The notes below the pieces were generated by a model. The model was not told the DNA's origin. It did not search any database and saw nothing but the letters and a program-made list of their open reading frames with translations. Shown in pieces: positions 1-8,034 of a stretch of DNA of 64,000 nt. How positions within the stretch are numbered: position 1 is the first letter of the stretch; every line of letters starts with the position of its first letter. Source of the DNA: CAYFPX01 sp964501915 (GTDB lineage: Bacteria > Myxococcota_A > UBA796 > CAJQPC01); assembly GCA_964501915.1 (NCBI GenBank), contig CAZCVP010000008.1, forward strand, positions 1-64,000, given 5' to 3'. The translations under genes and the position numbers were made by a program.

Positions 1-617
1 ACGCCTATTTCAACCTGCATAATCGCGATGGTGGCCGAAACGATGATCATGCCCCGGACCTGCGCTACCTCTCCGGAGACGGCGTGGGCCAGATCGTCAC
101 CACCTTCATCGGCGACGAGCTCCTCCTCCAGGTGGTCGAGGCCACCGCCACCAGCTTCCAGCTCCGCACGGCCCTGGCCCTGGACGAGCGCGGCGCCCTG
201 AGCCAGGACCCCTGCGGTCGCACGGTCGAGCTGCCGGTCGCGGACTTCAGCGAGGCCCCGTACTTCACCCACGAAGCGTCCGACGTGGCGGTCGACGCCT
301 ACGACACCACCCTCTTCCTGGAGGACTTCGAGGCGTCGGGGACCTTCGCCCCGGACGGCTCCTGGGTCGGTGGCATCTCGGCCTCGGTCATCCTCGACAC
401 GCGCGAGGTCGCCGAGCTTCTCGGTCTCGCCGCCGAGGACATCTGCGTGCTCGCCGGAAACGTGGGGCTGGAGTGCCAGGACTGCGAAGACGGCTACCCC
501 TACTGCGGGACGTTGGTGCTCCAGGACATGATCGCCGAGGAGGTCGACGTCGAAGTCATCGAGATCACGGTGCTCGACGAAGCCTGCCAGGACGACGAGA
601 CCTCCACCGGGGGTTAG
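1..617 (+). CDS. 3' end of an unknown secreted/lipoprotein gene (partial)
   Basis: The reading frame is open from the window edge (frame 3) to a TAG ending at 617, so the start lies upstream; an internal GTG at 84 is not a convincing start because the frame is open before it. The visible part is acidic and contains a Cys cluster near the C-terminus (CQDCEDGYPYC) followed by a Glu/Val-rich stretch and a final TSTGG tail. Cys-rich acidic proteins like this are common among the secreted proteins of this window. I do not recognise the family and assign no function. The next gene starts 33 bases downstream on the same strand. Confidence 0.6.
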   Translation, partial: AYFNLHNRDGGRNDDHAPDLRYLSGDGVGQIVTTFIGDELLLQVVEATATSFQLRTALALDERGALSQDPCGRTVELPVADFSEAPYFTHEASDVAVDAYDTTLFLEDFEASGTFAPDGSWVGGISASVILDTREVAELLGLAAEDICVLAGNVGLECQDCEDGYPYCGTLVLQDMIAEEVDVEVIEITVLDEACQDDETSTGG

Positions 618-650
618 GATCGCCGACGTCGTTCGCCTCGGGAGGGCAGC

Positions 651-1377
651 GTGCGGATACGCGTGGGCACGGACGTGCACGTCATCCAGCGAGGGCGCAA
701 GGTCTCCGGCCTGACCTCCTGGATGAGCGCCGATCTGCTGGCCTTCAGCCTGCGAGGTCGCGCCTTGCAGCGCGGGCACGCGGAGATGCGCCTGGAGCTG
801 ATGGGCACCACCACGGTCATCGAAGCCCGGGTCCGCATCCTCACCGTGGAGTTCGTGGGCACCTCCGGAAGCTGCAACTACACCGCTCGGATCATGGAGA
901 TCGAGCGCGGCGACCGCATGCGCCTGGATGGCTGGCTGGAGGAGCGCTCCCAGCTCACCGCGTCCTTCAGTCGCTCGGCGTCCACCAGCCGCGGTCGGCG
1001 TGGAGGCCTCGGAGGGGCTCTGAGGAGTGGCCTGGAGAAGGGGCGCTCCGCCGAGGACGCCGACTCGGAAGGGGCCGCCGACCCGGTGCTCGTGCCCACC
1101 ACCACCCTGAGTCCCGACGGCTCGACCCTGGTGGTGGCCTGGGCCAACTGGCGCTCCGTCACCGCCTCCTGGGAGTCCTCGCTGAGAGAAGGCAGCCTGG
1201 AGGCATGGATCGAGCGCACGCACCCCCCCCCTGGGCTACGACCTCATCGTGCAGCTCTGCCTGCCCGACGGCAGCGTGCGGGCCACCATGGGGCGGGTCA
1301 CGAACAGCGGGGGCTCGAACCTCACCGTCAGCGTGACCCTCAAGGACAAGGTCAGGGACGCACTGCGAGGGGTCTGA
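651..1377 (+). CDS. PilZ-like two-domain protein, frame broken at a C9 run
   Basis: The GTG start at 651 opens a frame that reads well to residue 191 and then loses sense at a run of nine C (1223-1231). Dropping one C restores a frame beginning LGYDLIVQLCLPDG and ending at a TGA at 1375-1377, giving about 241 residues. The N-terminal ~100 residues and the C-terminal ~90 residues each resemble a PilZ-type beta-barrel (LxLELxG strands, a closing MEIERGDRMRLDGW segment, then LPDGSVRATMGRV), so tandem PilZ-like domains are my best guess; the canonical RxxxR motif for c-di-GMP is not evident. The corrected stop overlaps the ATG of the next gene (TGATG), which supports the shifted frame being real. 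The C9 may be a sequencing error, a true mutation or a slippage site. Confidence 0.5.
1223..1231 (+). repeat. C9 homopolymer at the frameshift
   Basis: Nine consecutive C inside the PilZ-like gene. Eight C would keep the protein in frame to a stop that overlaps the downstream ATG. Confidence 0.9.
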
Positions 1378-1979
1378 TGCCCTCTGGAACGCCGCTCCGA
1401 CTCGAGCTCGACGCCCGCGACCTGCTCAACCTCGCCGGTCTGCTCACCCTCAGCCGACTCTCGATGGCGGCGGCCGCGCCGGCCTTCACCCACGACCGCC
1501 AGGCCCTGGCGATCCTGCTGGCCCTCGCCATGCTCACCGACGTGATCGACGGCCCCGTGGCCCGGGCGACGGGCAAGGTCTCCCGGACCGGCGCGATGAT
1601 CGACGGCTGGGTGGACAAGGTCTTCCTGGTGAACTTCGCCTGGACGCTGTCGGTCGGGGACTGGGTGCCGGCCTGGGTGCTGCTGCCCTGGTTCATCCGG
1701 GAGATCGTCCAGGGCCTGATGTTCCCGTTCATGGTCTGGCGCTACTTCCTCGCGCAGTGCGCCTGGCCCGAGCCCTCCCGCGTGGGCAAGGTGGCGACCA
1801 CCGCCCTGGCCACGGCGATGTTCGCCGCGCTGGCCGATCTGCCGATGGTGCTCCACGCCGCCACGGCCCTGTGCGGGGCCACCGGGACCTGGGCCGTGGT
1901 GGGCTACTGGAGACGGGATCGACCCCTGGACCACCCCGGCGACCTGCCGACTCCCGGTGCCGTGAGGATGCGGCGCTGA
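1377..1979 (+). CDS. CDP-alcohol phosphatidyltransferase family protein
   Basis: A 200-residue membrane protein carrying the complete CDP-alcohol phosphotransferase signature: D-VI-DG-PV-AR-(8)-G-AMI-D-GWV-D at about residues 58-85, matching DxxDGxxARx8-11GxxxDxxxD. These Asp residues bind the metal ions and the CDP-linked substrate at the inner-membrane face; the family makes phospholipids such as phosphatidylglycerolphosphate, cardiolipin or phosphatidylserine. Hydrophobic segments on both sides of the motif fit the usual six-helix fold. The substrate alcohol cannot be decided from sequence. The ATG overlaps the stop of the corrected PilZ-like frame, so the two are probably co-translated. 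It converges with the MscS gene, leaving three bases between stops. Confidence 0.85.
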   Translation: MPSGTPLRLELDARDLLNLAGLLTLSRLSMAAAAPAFTHDRQALAILLALAMLTDVIDGPVARATGKVSRTGAMIDGWVDKVFLVNFAWTLSVGDWVPAWVLLPWFIREIVQGLMFPFMVWRYFLAQCAWPEPSRVGKVATTALATAMFAALADLPMVLHAATALCGATGTWAVVGYWRRDRPLDHPGDLPTPGAVRMRR

Positions 1980-1982
1980 AGA

Positions 1983-3056
1983 TCAGCCCTCGTCCACCCG
2001 GTGCAGGTAGACGTCGCGCTTGGGATAGGGGATCTCGATCTTCTCCTCAAGAAATCGCTTGTAGACCGCCGTGTAGAGCCGATCGAGCACCTGGCCTCGC
2101 AGGGCAGGCTCCTCGATCCACCCCAGGAGCTCGAAGTCCAGGCCCGAGGCTCCCAGGGCGCGGAAGCGCACCCGGGGCGGCGGGTCGCCCGCCAGGTCCT
2201 CAGAGGCCGCGGCCAGCTCCATCAGCACCGCCCGGACCCGGTCGACGTCGCTGCCATAGGCCACGGAGATCTGGCAGCGCACCCGCTCGTTGGCCGTGTG
2301 ACCACCGGTCTCGTTGACGATCTTCGAGTTCGCCATCGCCGCGTTGGGCACGATGATCTGGATGTCGTCGCGGGTCATCAGGCGGGTCGTGCGCATGCCG
2401 ATGTCGGTCACGTAGCCACGCTCCCCGGTCTCCAGCACGAGGTAGTCGCCGAGCCGGTAGGGCACGTCGACCAGGATGAAGATGCCGGCGAAGAGGTTGG
2501 ACAGGGTGTCCTTGGCGGCGAAGCCGACGGCGATGCCGACGATGCCGGCCGAGGCCACCCAGGCCGTGAGGTCCAGCCCCCAGGCGAGGCAGACCAGGTA
2601 GATGCCCCCGCCGACGAAGAGGATCTTGGAGAAGATGTCGAGCAGGGGCAGGGTGCGCACCTGGACCCAGGAGGAGGTCCCCCGGCGGCTCAGGCCGTCG
2701 AGCACGACCGCAGCCGAGCGCGACAGGCCGACGGTCCAGTAGAGGATGGCGAGGCTGGCGAAGCCCGCCCGCACCCAGGGGTGGGCGCGGCCTGTCTCGC
2801 CGGCGGCCAGGCGCAGGGCATCCAGCACCGCCCAGCCCCCGATCAGGACGGCGCTCACCACGGCCGGCCGCTCGAGGATCGCCAGGATCCTGTCGTCGAT
2901 GTCGGTCTTGCTGCGGCGCGCCACGGCCGGCAGCAGGAGGTGGAAGGCGAGCAAGACCGCCAGCACCAGCGCGATGGTGAGGCCCAGGGCCCCGACCAGC
3001 GGGTGGTGGCCCCCTTCTGCGGTCCAGGACAACAGCGGCGCGATCAGCTCCGACAT
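1983..3056 (-). CDS. MscS-type mechanosensitive channel
   Basis: A 357-residue protein with several N-terminal transmembrane helices, then an MscS core: a Gly/Ala-rich pore-lining helix (SAGIVGIAVGFAAKDTLSNL) followed by the beta-domain FILVDVPYRLGDYL and the typical RTTRLMTRDDIQIIVPNAAM segment. Such channels open under membrane tension and release solutes after hypo-osmotic shock. I chose the ATG at 3056 (MSELIAP) because GGGAGGTGAGG lies just upstream; an earlier in-frame start at 3080 would put the ribosome site inside the gene. The size matches medium-length YnaI/YbdG-like members rather than the short MscS. It stands alone on the minus strand. Confidence 0.88.
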   Translation of the reverse strand: MSELIAPLLSWTAEGGHHPLVGALGLTIALVLAVLLAFHLLLPAVARRSKTDIDDRILAILERPAVVSAVLIGGWAVLDALRLAAGETGRAHPWVRAGFASLAILYWTVGLSRSAAVVLDGLSRRGTSSWVQVRTLPLLDIFSKILFVGGGIYLVCLAWGLDLTAWVASAGIVGIAVGFAAKDTLSNLFAGIFILVDVPYRLGDYLVLETGERGYVTDIGMRTTRLMTRDDIQIIVPNAAMANSKIVNETGGHTANERVRCQISVAYGSDVDRVRAVLMELAAASEDLAGDPPPRVRFRALGASGLDFELLGWIEEPALRGQVLDRLYTAVYKRFLEEKIEIPYPKRDVYLHRVDEG

Positions 3057-3214
3057 CCTCACCTCCCGACGCGGTCCCACCTATCCGGGAGGAGGAGTGA
3101 CAGGGCGTGGAGGGTCGCGCGCATCCCGTGAAGCTTCGGGACATCCGAGCACCCCCCGAGACGAGACAGAGCGGTAGCGTCTTCCAGCAACCGGGAAGTC
3201 CCCACCCACCACCC

Positions 3215-3232
3215 GGGAGCCTGCGGGCTCCC
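3215..3232 (+). promoter_or_regulatory. Leader hairpin just before a start codon
   Basis: A perfect 7-bp inverted repeat, GGGAGCC-TGCG-GGCTCCC, ends 17 bases before the ATG at 3250 and directly before its GGAG. No T-run follows, so it is not a typical terminator; it could affect mRNA stability or ribosome access. Role is speculative. Confidence 0.35.
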
Positions 3233-3249
3233 CTCCGTCGGAGTGCGCC

Positions 3250-4008
3250 ATGCTCGTCGTGACCTCTGTCCTGCTCGCCCCCCCCGCCCTGGCCTCCGAG
3301 GGCGGCCCGCTGCCGATGCCGGCGGACTACGAGGGCGCCTATGCCCTGGAGTGCACCCACGCCGAGCTGGGCGTGGAGGTGTTCGCCAGTCGCGGGGTGC
3401 TGGGCCTGGACGCCGACCTCCACGCGTCCGTCGCCGTGCCCCTGGGCTGTGAGGGGGTCGACGACCAGGAGCTGAGGACCTTCGCCCGCCAGGGTGTGCT
3501 CGGGTGCATGGCCCTGTCCGACGATCCGGACACCTGCGAGTGGCTGACAGCGGCGATCACCGAGAGCATCGAGGACCTCAACGCCGACCTCGGGAGCCTG
3601 GTGCCCGAGGCGCTGGTCCTGACCTCCCGCCTCACCCCCCAGCCGACCCCGCGAATCGTGACCTGGGGGCAGCACGGCTACGAGGACGGTCACCGTCGCA
3701 CCTGGTCCTACGACCTCGATCCGATCTCCGGGAACTTCGAGCACCTGGGCCTGCGGGCGCCGCGCCTGGAGGTAGCGCCCTTCGAGGAGCTGGGCATGTC
3801 CTGCGAGACCTTCGGGGCCACGGACCTCACCGGACAGATCCGGTCGCAGCAGGGCGAGCTCTACGGGGGCATCGAGGCTCGGCCCACGGCGATCTGCACC
3901 CAGCAGGTCGACGGCGAGGACCTGGTGCTGGAGCTCTTCGCGACCTTCCACGGGTCCGTCGAAGGCCTGCGCGTGGGACCGGATGTCGACATCGGGTCCG
4001 CATTCTGA
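3250..4008 (+). CDS. Secreted protein of unknown function
   Basis: A 252-residue protein starting with a short hydrophobic signal (MLVVTSVLLAPPALAS) that lacks a basic n-region, followed by an acidic mature part containing scattered Cys residues (HAELGVEV near the start, CDEWL-like and CETFG later). ATG 3250 has GGAG about 8 bases upstream, just after a strong hairpin. There are no recognisable catalytic motifs. It is followed after 54 bases by the first candidate selenoprotein gene on the same strand, so the two may share a transcript. I do not recognise the family. Confidence 0.65.
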   Translation: MLVVTSVLLAPPALASEGGPLPMPADYEGAYALECTHAELGVEVFASRGVLGLDADLHASVAVPLGCEGVDDQELRTFARQGVLGCMALSDDPDTCEWLTAAITESIEDLNADLGSLVPEALVLTSRLTPQPTPRIVTWGQHGYEDGHRRTWSYDLDPISGNFEHLGLRAPRLEVAPFEELGMSCETFGATDLTGQIRSQQGELYGGIEARPTAICTQQVDGEDLVLELFATFHGSVEGLRVGPDVDIGSAF

Positions 4009-4062
4009 CTCGGTCCTGCGACGGGGCGCCTCCGGTGCTAAAGATGCGGCTCGGAGGTCCCC

Positions 4063-4806
4063 ATGGTTCGAGCTCTCGTCCTCCCCGCCCTGCTGGCGAT
4101 CGGTTGCGGCGGCCCCGGCGAGGCGTGCGATCCCGGCCTCGACGACGACGACGACGGTCTGGATGAGTGCGCGGAGCTGGAGCTCGGCACCGATCCCGAC
4201 AAGTCGGACAGCGACGACGACGGCTTCGACGACGACGACGAGCTGAACTGCCTGTCCGACCCCCTGGACGCCGACGAGGTCTGCTACGCCTGTGGCTGGC
4301 GTCACAGCGATCCCGGCGACCTCGCGTCGACGGGCGACGACGAGGGCGACGTCATCGAGAACCTCGTGTTCGTCGACCAGTGCGGCGAGGACGTCGATCT
4401 CTGGGACTTCGCCGGGAAGTACCACGTCCTCTGGATGACCGCCGCCTGGTGAGGGAGCTGCAAGACCGAGGCGGTCGGCCTCGCAGAAGAAGCGGAGGAG
4501 TTCAGGGCCGAGACGGGCATCGACATGGACTTCATGATCATCCTCTGGCAGGACAACCGCGGCTGGCTGCCCGACGACAAGGACGCGGCGGACTACGCCG
4601 AGTACATCGAGGAGGAGGCGCCGGATCCGGTGATGTTCGTCGGCTCCGACGAGACGGAACAGGTCTTCGACGCGACCCCCTACGACGGCCTCAGCCTGCC
4701 CGGAAAGTGCGTGCTCACGCCGGAGATGGAGATGTCCTACTGCACGACGGGCCACGGCAGCAGCAGCGTGCTCGCCGCAGTGGAAGAACATGCCGGGTCT
4801 CGCTAG
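4063..4806 (+). CDS. Candidate selenoprotein: lipoprotein with thioredoxin-like UxxC motif
   Basis: Read with the TGA at 4450-4452 as selenocysteine, this encodes 247 residues. Domains: lipoprotein signal (LLAIGC, Cys15), an Asp-rich calcium-binding type region with two TSP3-like repeats (about 25-70), then a thioredoxin-like fold. The in-frame TGA is residue 130 in W-U-G-S-C-K, aligning with the WCGPCK of thioredoxins, so Sec130/Cys133 would be the redox pair. The frame continues for 117 sensible residues (MDFMIILW, PVMFVG, YDGLSLPGKCVL) to a TAG. If TGA were a stop, the protein would end just before its active site. A SECIS-like hairpin lies at 4467-4483. The 3' end overlaps the multiheme cytochrome gene by 17 bases, suggesting a coupled periplasmic redox role. 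Alternatives: a sequencing error or Cys-to-stop mutation. Confidence 0.75.
4467..4483 (+). promoter_or_regulatory. SECIS-like hairpin after in-frame TGA
   Basis: CGAGGC-GGTCG-GCCTCG forms a perfect 6-bp stem with loop GGUCG, beginning 15 bases after the TGA at 4450. Bacterial SECIS elements sit within the coding region shortly after the UGA and need a G at the start of the apical loop; the GGUC loop resembles that of the E. coli fdhF element. It would recruit SelB to decode UGA as selenocysteine. Confidence 0.6.
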
Positions 4807-6892
4807 CAGCCTGATGCTCGCCCTCGCCTGCAACGGGGGCAGCGACAGCGACTCCGCCTCGACCACCGACACCCGCACGGACCTCCCCGCTCCGACCGTC
4901 GAGGTCCTCGTCCAGGACCCGGACGGCGCGCCCCTTCCCGACGCCCTGGTGATGATGGGGGGCTGGGACGAGGACCGCTGGGTCGTCACCGACAGCGAAG
5001 GCCGGGCCACGGTGACCCTGGAGGACGCCGGCTACCGGGAGCAGTACCTGCACGCCGGCAAGGTGGGCTGGTTCAGCGGCGGCGAGGAGCTGGACTTCGA
5101 CGAGCCCCAGCCGGAGCTCTTGACGCTGGTGATGCGGCCCCTCCCCGCCGAGGACAACCCGGACTATGGCTTCCAGCCGGGCGGCGACGGCTCGAGCATG
5201 GACACCAGCGAGTGCGGGCACTGCCACTGGACCATCGGGGACGACTGGGCCGGCTCCCGCCACGCCCGCGCCGCCGACAACCCGGCCGTCTGGGACCTCT
5301 ACACGGGCTCGGCGGCGGCGGGTGTCGACGAGGCTGCCTGCGAGGAGCTCGGGGGCTGGCTGGATGACGGCGCGACCCCGGGCGAGCCCGACACACCCCA
5401 GAGCCACTGCTACGTCGGCGCCGGTGTGCTGCCCTGGCTCCACGAGGACTGCGGCACCGAAGGCGACCCGGCCTGCGACCACCCGGACCAGGCCGCCAGC
5501 CTGGAGCACTTCGGGAGCTGCGGCGACTGCCACAGTCCCGCCTTCGACGGCGCTGCGCCGGGCCGGATCGACCTGGCCGCCGCCACCGGCGTGGCCCGGG
5601 AGGGCGTGACCTGCGACTTCTGTCACAAGATCGCCAGCGTCACGCCCGGCCCGACCCCGGGCCTCGACGGCGGCATCGCCCTGGTGCGCCCCAGCGACCC
5701 GTCGCCGCTGCCCAACCTGGCGTTCGAGGCCATCACCTTCGGCCCCTACCCCGACGTGCTCGTGCCGATCATGAACGGCAGCTACGCGCCCCAGTACACC
5801 GACTCCGACTGGTGCGGCGCCTGCCACGAGCTCGCGCAGCCGGCGCTGCATCCCGACGAGTCGGGGAGCGTGGACACCTCCCGGTGGCCCGACGGGGTGC
5901 CGATCTTCGAGACCTGGTCCGAGTACGGCCAGTCGGCGATGGCGGGCTCGATCGAGTGCCAGGGCTGCCACATGCCCTCGCTGCCCGAGGAGAGCTCGAC
6001 CTACGACATCACCGACCAGGGGCTGGAGCCGAGCCTGGACCAGGGCTGGCCCCGCGAGACCGGCCAGGTGCGGCACCACCGCTTCGACCGCCAGGGCCTG
6101 GGGGACCCCAGGGTGGAGGTGGCGGTCGAAGCGGACGGCGACGGGGTGGTGGCCACGCTCACGGTCTCCAACCCCAGCGCGGCCCACGCCGTGCCCACCG
6201 GCGAGCCGATGAAGCAGCTCTACGTCCTGGTGGGCGCCACCGACGGAGACGGCGAGATCGTGCCGGCTTCGGGCGGACAGGTCATCCCCGACGTCGGCGG
6301 CTACGCCGCCCTGGGCGTCCTGGGACAGGACCTGGCGCTGGACGGCTCGGACCTCACCTTCGACGGGGCCACCCTGCCCGACGAAGCCGGCCTGGCGGTG
6401 CGCTTCGTGCGCCCGACGGGCGACTGGGTGGACTACCCCGGACCCGGCACGCCGGACTTCTGGGGGGCGGACCTGTCCCCCGAGGAGCGGGGCCTGCCCG
6501 TCGAGGACTTCGTCGCCGAGCGCGCGGTGGCCTCGATCGACGGGGACACCCTGACCTTCGACGGGGCCGCGCCGGACCTGGTGCCCGGCGACCGGGCCTA
6601 TGTGGTGCGGGAGGGGGACCTCGCCGGGGCGCCCGGCTGGCTCTTCGCCAAGGTCCTCGTCGACGCGCAGGGGGAGCGCGGCGTGGCCCACTACCGGGCC
6701 GTCGGCATCGCCAGCGACAACCGCATCGCCGCCGGGGGCCAGGCCTCCAGCACCCACCACTTCGAGGGCCAGGACCTCTCGGTCTCCGCCACCCTGGTCC
6801 GCCGCGACCGGTCGGCGATGGTGGCGCGGGTCTATGGCTGGGACACCCAGGACGTCGAGGTGCGCGCGGTGGAGGGGGCTGTGGGGGAGTGA
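4790..6892 (+). CDS. Multiheme c-type cytochrome lipoprotein (five CxxCH)
   Basis: A 700-residue predicted lipoprotein (lipobox LALAC after a short signal) with a carboxypeptidase-regulatory-like beta domain at about 35-105. Five heme-attachment motifs follow: CGHCH at 142, CGDCH at 244, CDFCH at 275, CGACH at 342 and CQGCH at 390, interspersed with His residues that could be distal ligands. The ~300-residue C-terminal part is beta-rich and lacks CxxCH. The arrangement resembles the cytochrome c554/c' family of periplasmic electron carriers or oxidoreductases, but no substrate can be assigned. Start ATG 4790 overlaps the end of the candidate selenoprotein gene by 17 bases, so translation is probably coupled and both products may act together outside the inner membrane. 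Confidence 0.82.
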   Translation: MPGLASSLMLALACNGGSDSDSASTTDTRTDLPAPTVEVLVQDPDGAPLPDALVMMGGWDEDRWVVTDSEGRATVTLEDAGYREQYLHAGKVGWFSGGEELDFDEPQPELLTLVMRPLPAEDNPDYGFQPGGDGSSMDTSECGHCHWTIGDDWAGSRHARAADNPAVWDLYTGSAAAGVDEAACEELGGWLDDGATPGEPDTPQSHCYVGAGVLPWLHEDCGTEGDPACDHPDQAASLEHFGSCGDCHSPAFDGAAPGRIDLAAATGVAREGVTCDFCHKIASVTPGPTPGLDGGIALVRPSDPSPLPNLAFEAITFGPYPDVLVPIMNGSYAPQYTDSDWCGACHELAQPALHPDESGSVDTSRWPDGVPIFETWSEYGQSAMAGSIECQGCHMPSLPEESSTYDITDQGLEPSLDQGWPRETGQVRHHRFDRQGLGDPRVEVAVEADGDGVVATLTVSNPSAAHAVPTGEPMKQLYVLVGATDGDGEIVPASGGQVIPDVGGYAALGVLGQDLALDGSDLTFDGATLPDEAGLAVRFVRPTGDWVDYPGPGTPDFWGADLSPEERGLPVEDFVAERAVASIDGDTLTFDGAAPDLVPGDRAYVVREGDLAGAPGWLFAKVLVDAQGERGVAHYRAVGIASDNRIAAGGQASSTHHFEGQDLSVSATLVRRDRSAMVARVYGWDTQDVEVRAVEGAVGE

Positions 6893-7186
6893 CTACTCCG
6901 TAGCCCCCGTCCCCCCGCCGACCTCCTCCAGCCACAGCTCGACGGCGCCGCTCCGCTCGCCCTGCAGGAGGTCCACGCCGACCCAGGCCGGGTTGTACGA
7001 GTCGTCGGACTCGCCGATGACCGTGCCCAGGTCCGCGGCTGCCTCGAGCACCGCCTCGTCGAGGGTGCCCGGGAGCACGGTCTCCGAGAAAGCCAGGCCC
7101 GCCACCATCGGCACCTCGACGGCTTCGGCGGGGGTCGCGCCGTGGCCGAGCACCGAGTGCAGGCGCTGGAACATCAGCAAGGGCAT
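6893..7186 (-). CDS. Small protein of unknown function (97 aa)
   Basis: A compact acidic protein (MPLLMFQRLHSVLGHGAT... ending GGGTGATE) with no signal peptide or membrane segment. The ATG at 7186 has GGGAGGT eight bases upstream, which supports it being a gene. Its stop abuts the stop of the cytochrome gene on the other strand. The middle (AVLEAAADLGTVIGESDD) could form an amphipathic helix. I do not recognise a family; no partner is obvious. Confidence 0.55.
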   Translation of the reverse strand: MPLLMFQRLHSVLGHGATPAEAVEVPMVAGLAFSETVLPGTLDEAVLEAAADLGTVIGESDDSYNPAWVGVDLLQGERSGAVELWLEEVGGGTGATE

Positions 7187-7247
7187 CGGTGACCTCCCGA
7201 CGTGCCTGCATTCTGGCGCCGAACCGAGGTCGCCACAGGCCCGGGGA

Positions 7248-7517
7248 TCATGAAGTGGGCGGTCCGTGGCCCGTGTTCACTACACCCGCCAGGCCCTCCA
7301 GCAGCCCCACCGTCTCCACGACCCCGTCGAGGGGCACCGCGTCGGCCGCGGACTGGAGGACCTCGGGGTCGGTGTCGTCCAGCGCCGCTCGGATGGCCAC
7401 GGCGAGACGCTTCGCGGTCAGTCCGCGTCGAGAGACCCCCGGCGGTCCCAGCCCCAGGCGATCGACGAAGGGCACGACATCGCCCCGGGTGCCGAAGCTC
7501 GTGAGGAGGACGTTCAC
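7248..7517 (-). pseudogene. Internally deleted GT1-type glycosyltransferase remnant
   Basis: The 89-residue reading frame starts MNVLLTSFGTRGDVVPF, the hallmark N-terminus of UDP-/dTDP-sugar glycosyltransferases of the GT1/MGT group (GTRGDVxP loop). It jumps at about residue 18-19 (near base 7463) straight into a typical GT1 C-terminus: LGLGPPGVSRRGLTAKRLA, an AI-x-ALDD helix and a DGVVETVGLLEGLAG end. Family members are about 400 residues, so roughly 300 residues including the sugar-nucleotide-binding motif are missing without loss of frame. It is probably non-functional; an assembly collapse is the alternative. Start is a GTG without a clear ribosome site. Confidence 0.6.
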
Positions 7518-7548
7518 CCGCCCAGGGAGGCTACCGCGCCGGACGGGC

Positions 7549-8034
7549 TCAGAACCGGAAGCTCACCCCGACCTCGGGGATGAACGCCACCTCCGACTCC
7601 CCGGTCGCGACCTGGAAGCGCGGCAGGAACTCGATGAGGGGGACCGAGCCCGACAGCCCGAAGCGCAGGGCCGCGTGGTCCCCGGTGTTGATCACGGCGG
7701 CCACTCCGGCCCTCCAGCCGAAGAAGAGGCCGGAGTACTTCATCGTCATGGACGGGCCGCCGTGCCCCTCGAACTGGAGGATCTTGTCGTCGCGGAAGGT
7801 GGCGGTGAGCACGCCATAGCCGACGTAGATGGCGTCGCCCTCCCAGGCGTCGAGGCCCGTGCTCAGCCCCACCCGCACGCCCATCTCGTCGATGGCCGGG
7901 TTGTCGAGCTCCACGATCAGCTCGCCGGCGACGCCAAGCGCCGTGACGTGGACCCCGATGTCCAGCTCGTCGGGCCAGGACAGGGCGTCCTGGGCCTGGG
8001 CCAGCGGCAGGGCCAGGAGCAGTCCGAGTGCCAT
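7549..8034 (-). CDS. Small outer-membrane-like secreted protein
   Basis: A 161-residue protein with a cleavable signal (MALGLLLALPLAQAQDA) and an alternating hydrophobic/polar pattern (DIGVHVTALGVAGELIVEL, GVRVGLSTGLDAW, FLPRFQVATGESEVAFIPEV) ending in GVSFRF, a terminal Phe typical of beta-barrel proteins recognised by the BAM complex. It is short for a barrel (about eight strands possible). The ATG overlaps the stop of the upstream gene by one base (TGATG), so the two are co-translated. No enzymatic motif is visible; the family is not recognised. Confidence 0.6.
   Translation of the reverse strand: MALGLLLALPLAQAQDALSWPDELDIGVHVTALGVAGELIVELDNPAIDEMGVRVGLSTGLDAWEGDAIYVGYGVLTATFRDDKILQFEGHGGPSMTMKYSGLFFGWRAGVAAVINTGDHAALRFGLSGSVPLIEFLPRFQVATGESEVAFIPEVGVSFRF

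Noticed and set aside
1223..1231. Programmed ribosomal frameshift at the C9 run
   Set aside because: No known bacterial slippery pattern (such as A AAA AAG) or strong stimulatory structure is visible; a sequencing error or mutation is simpler.
4450..4452. Reading the in-frame TGA as a normal stop with a second gene starting at 4525
   Set aside because: The 4525 ATG lies inside the thioredoxin fold, has no ribosome site, and splitting would separate Cys133 from its fold. The Sec reading explains motif, frame and hairpin together.
2200..5010. A 936-residue open frame on the minus strand overlapping several genes
   Set aside because: High-GC shadow frame: its sequence has no domain, crosses the MscS gene and the candidate selenoprotein, and its composition is that of a reverse-complement reading.
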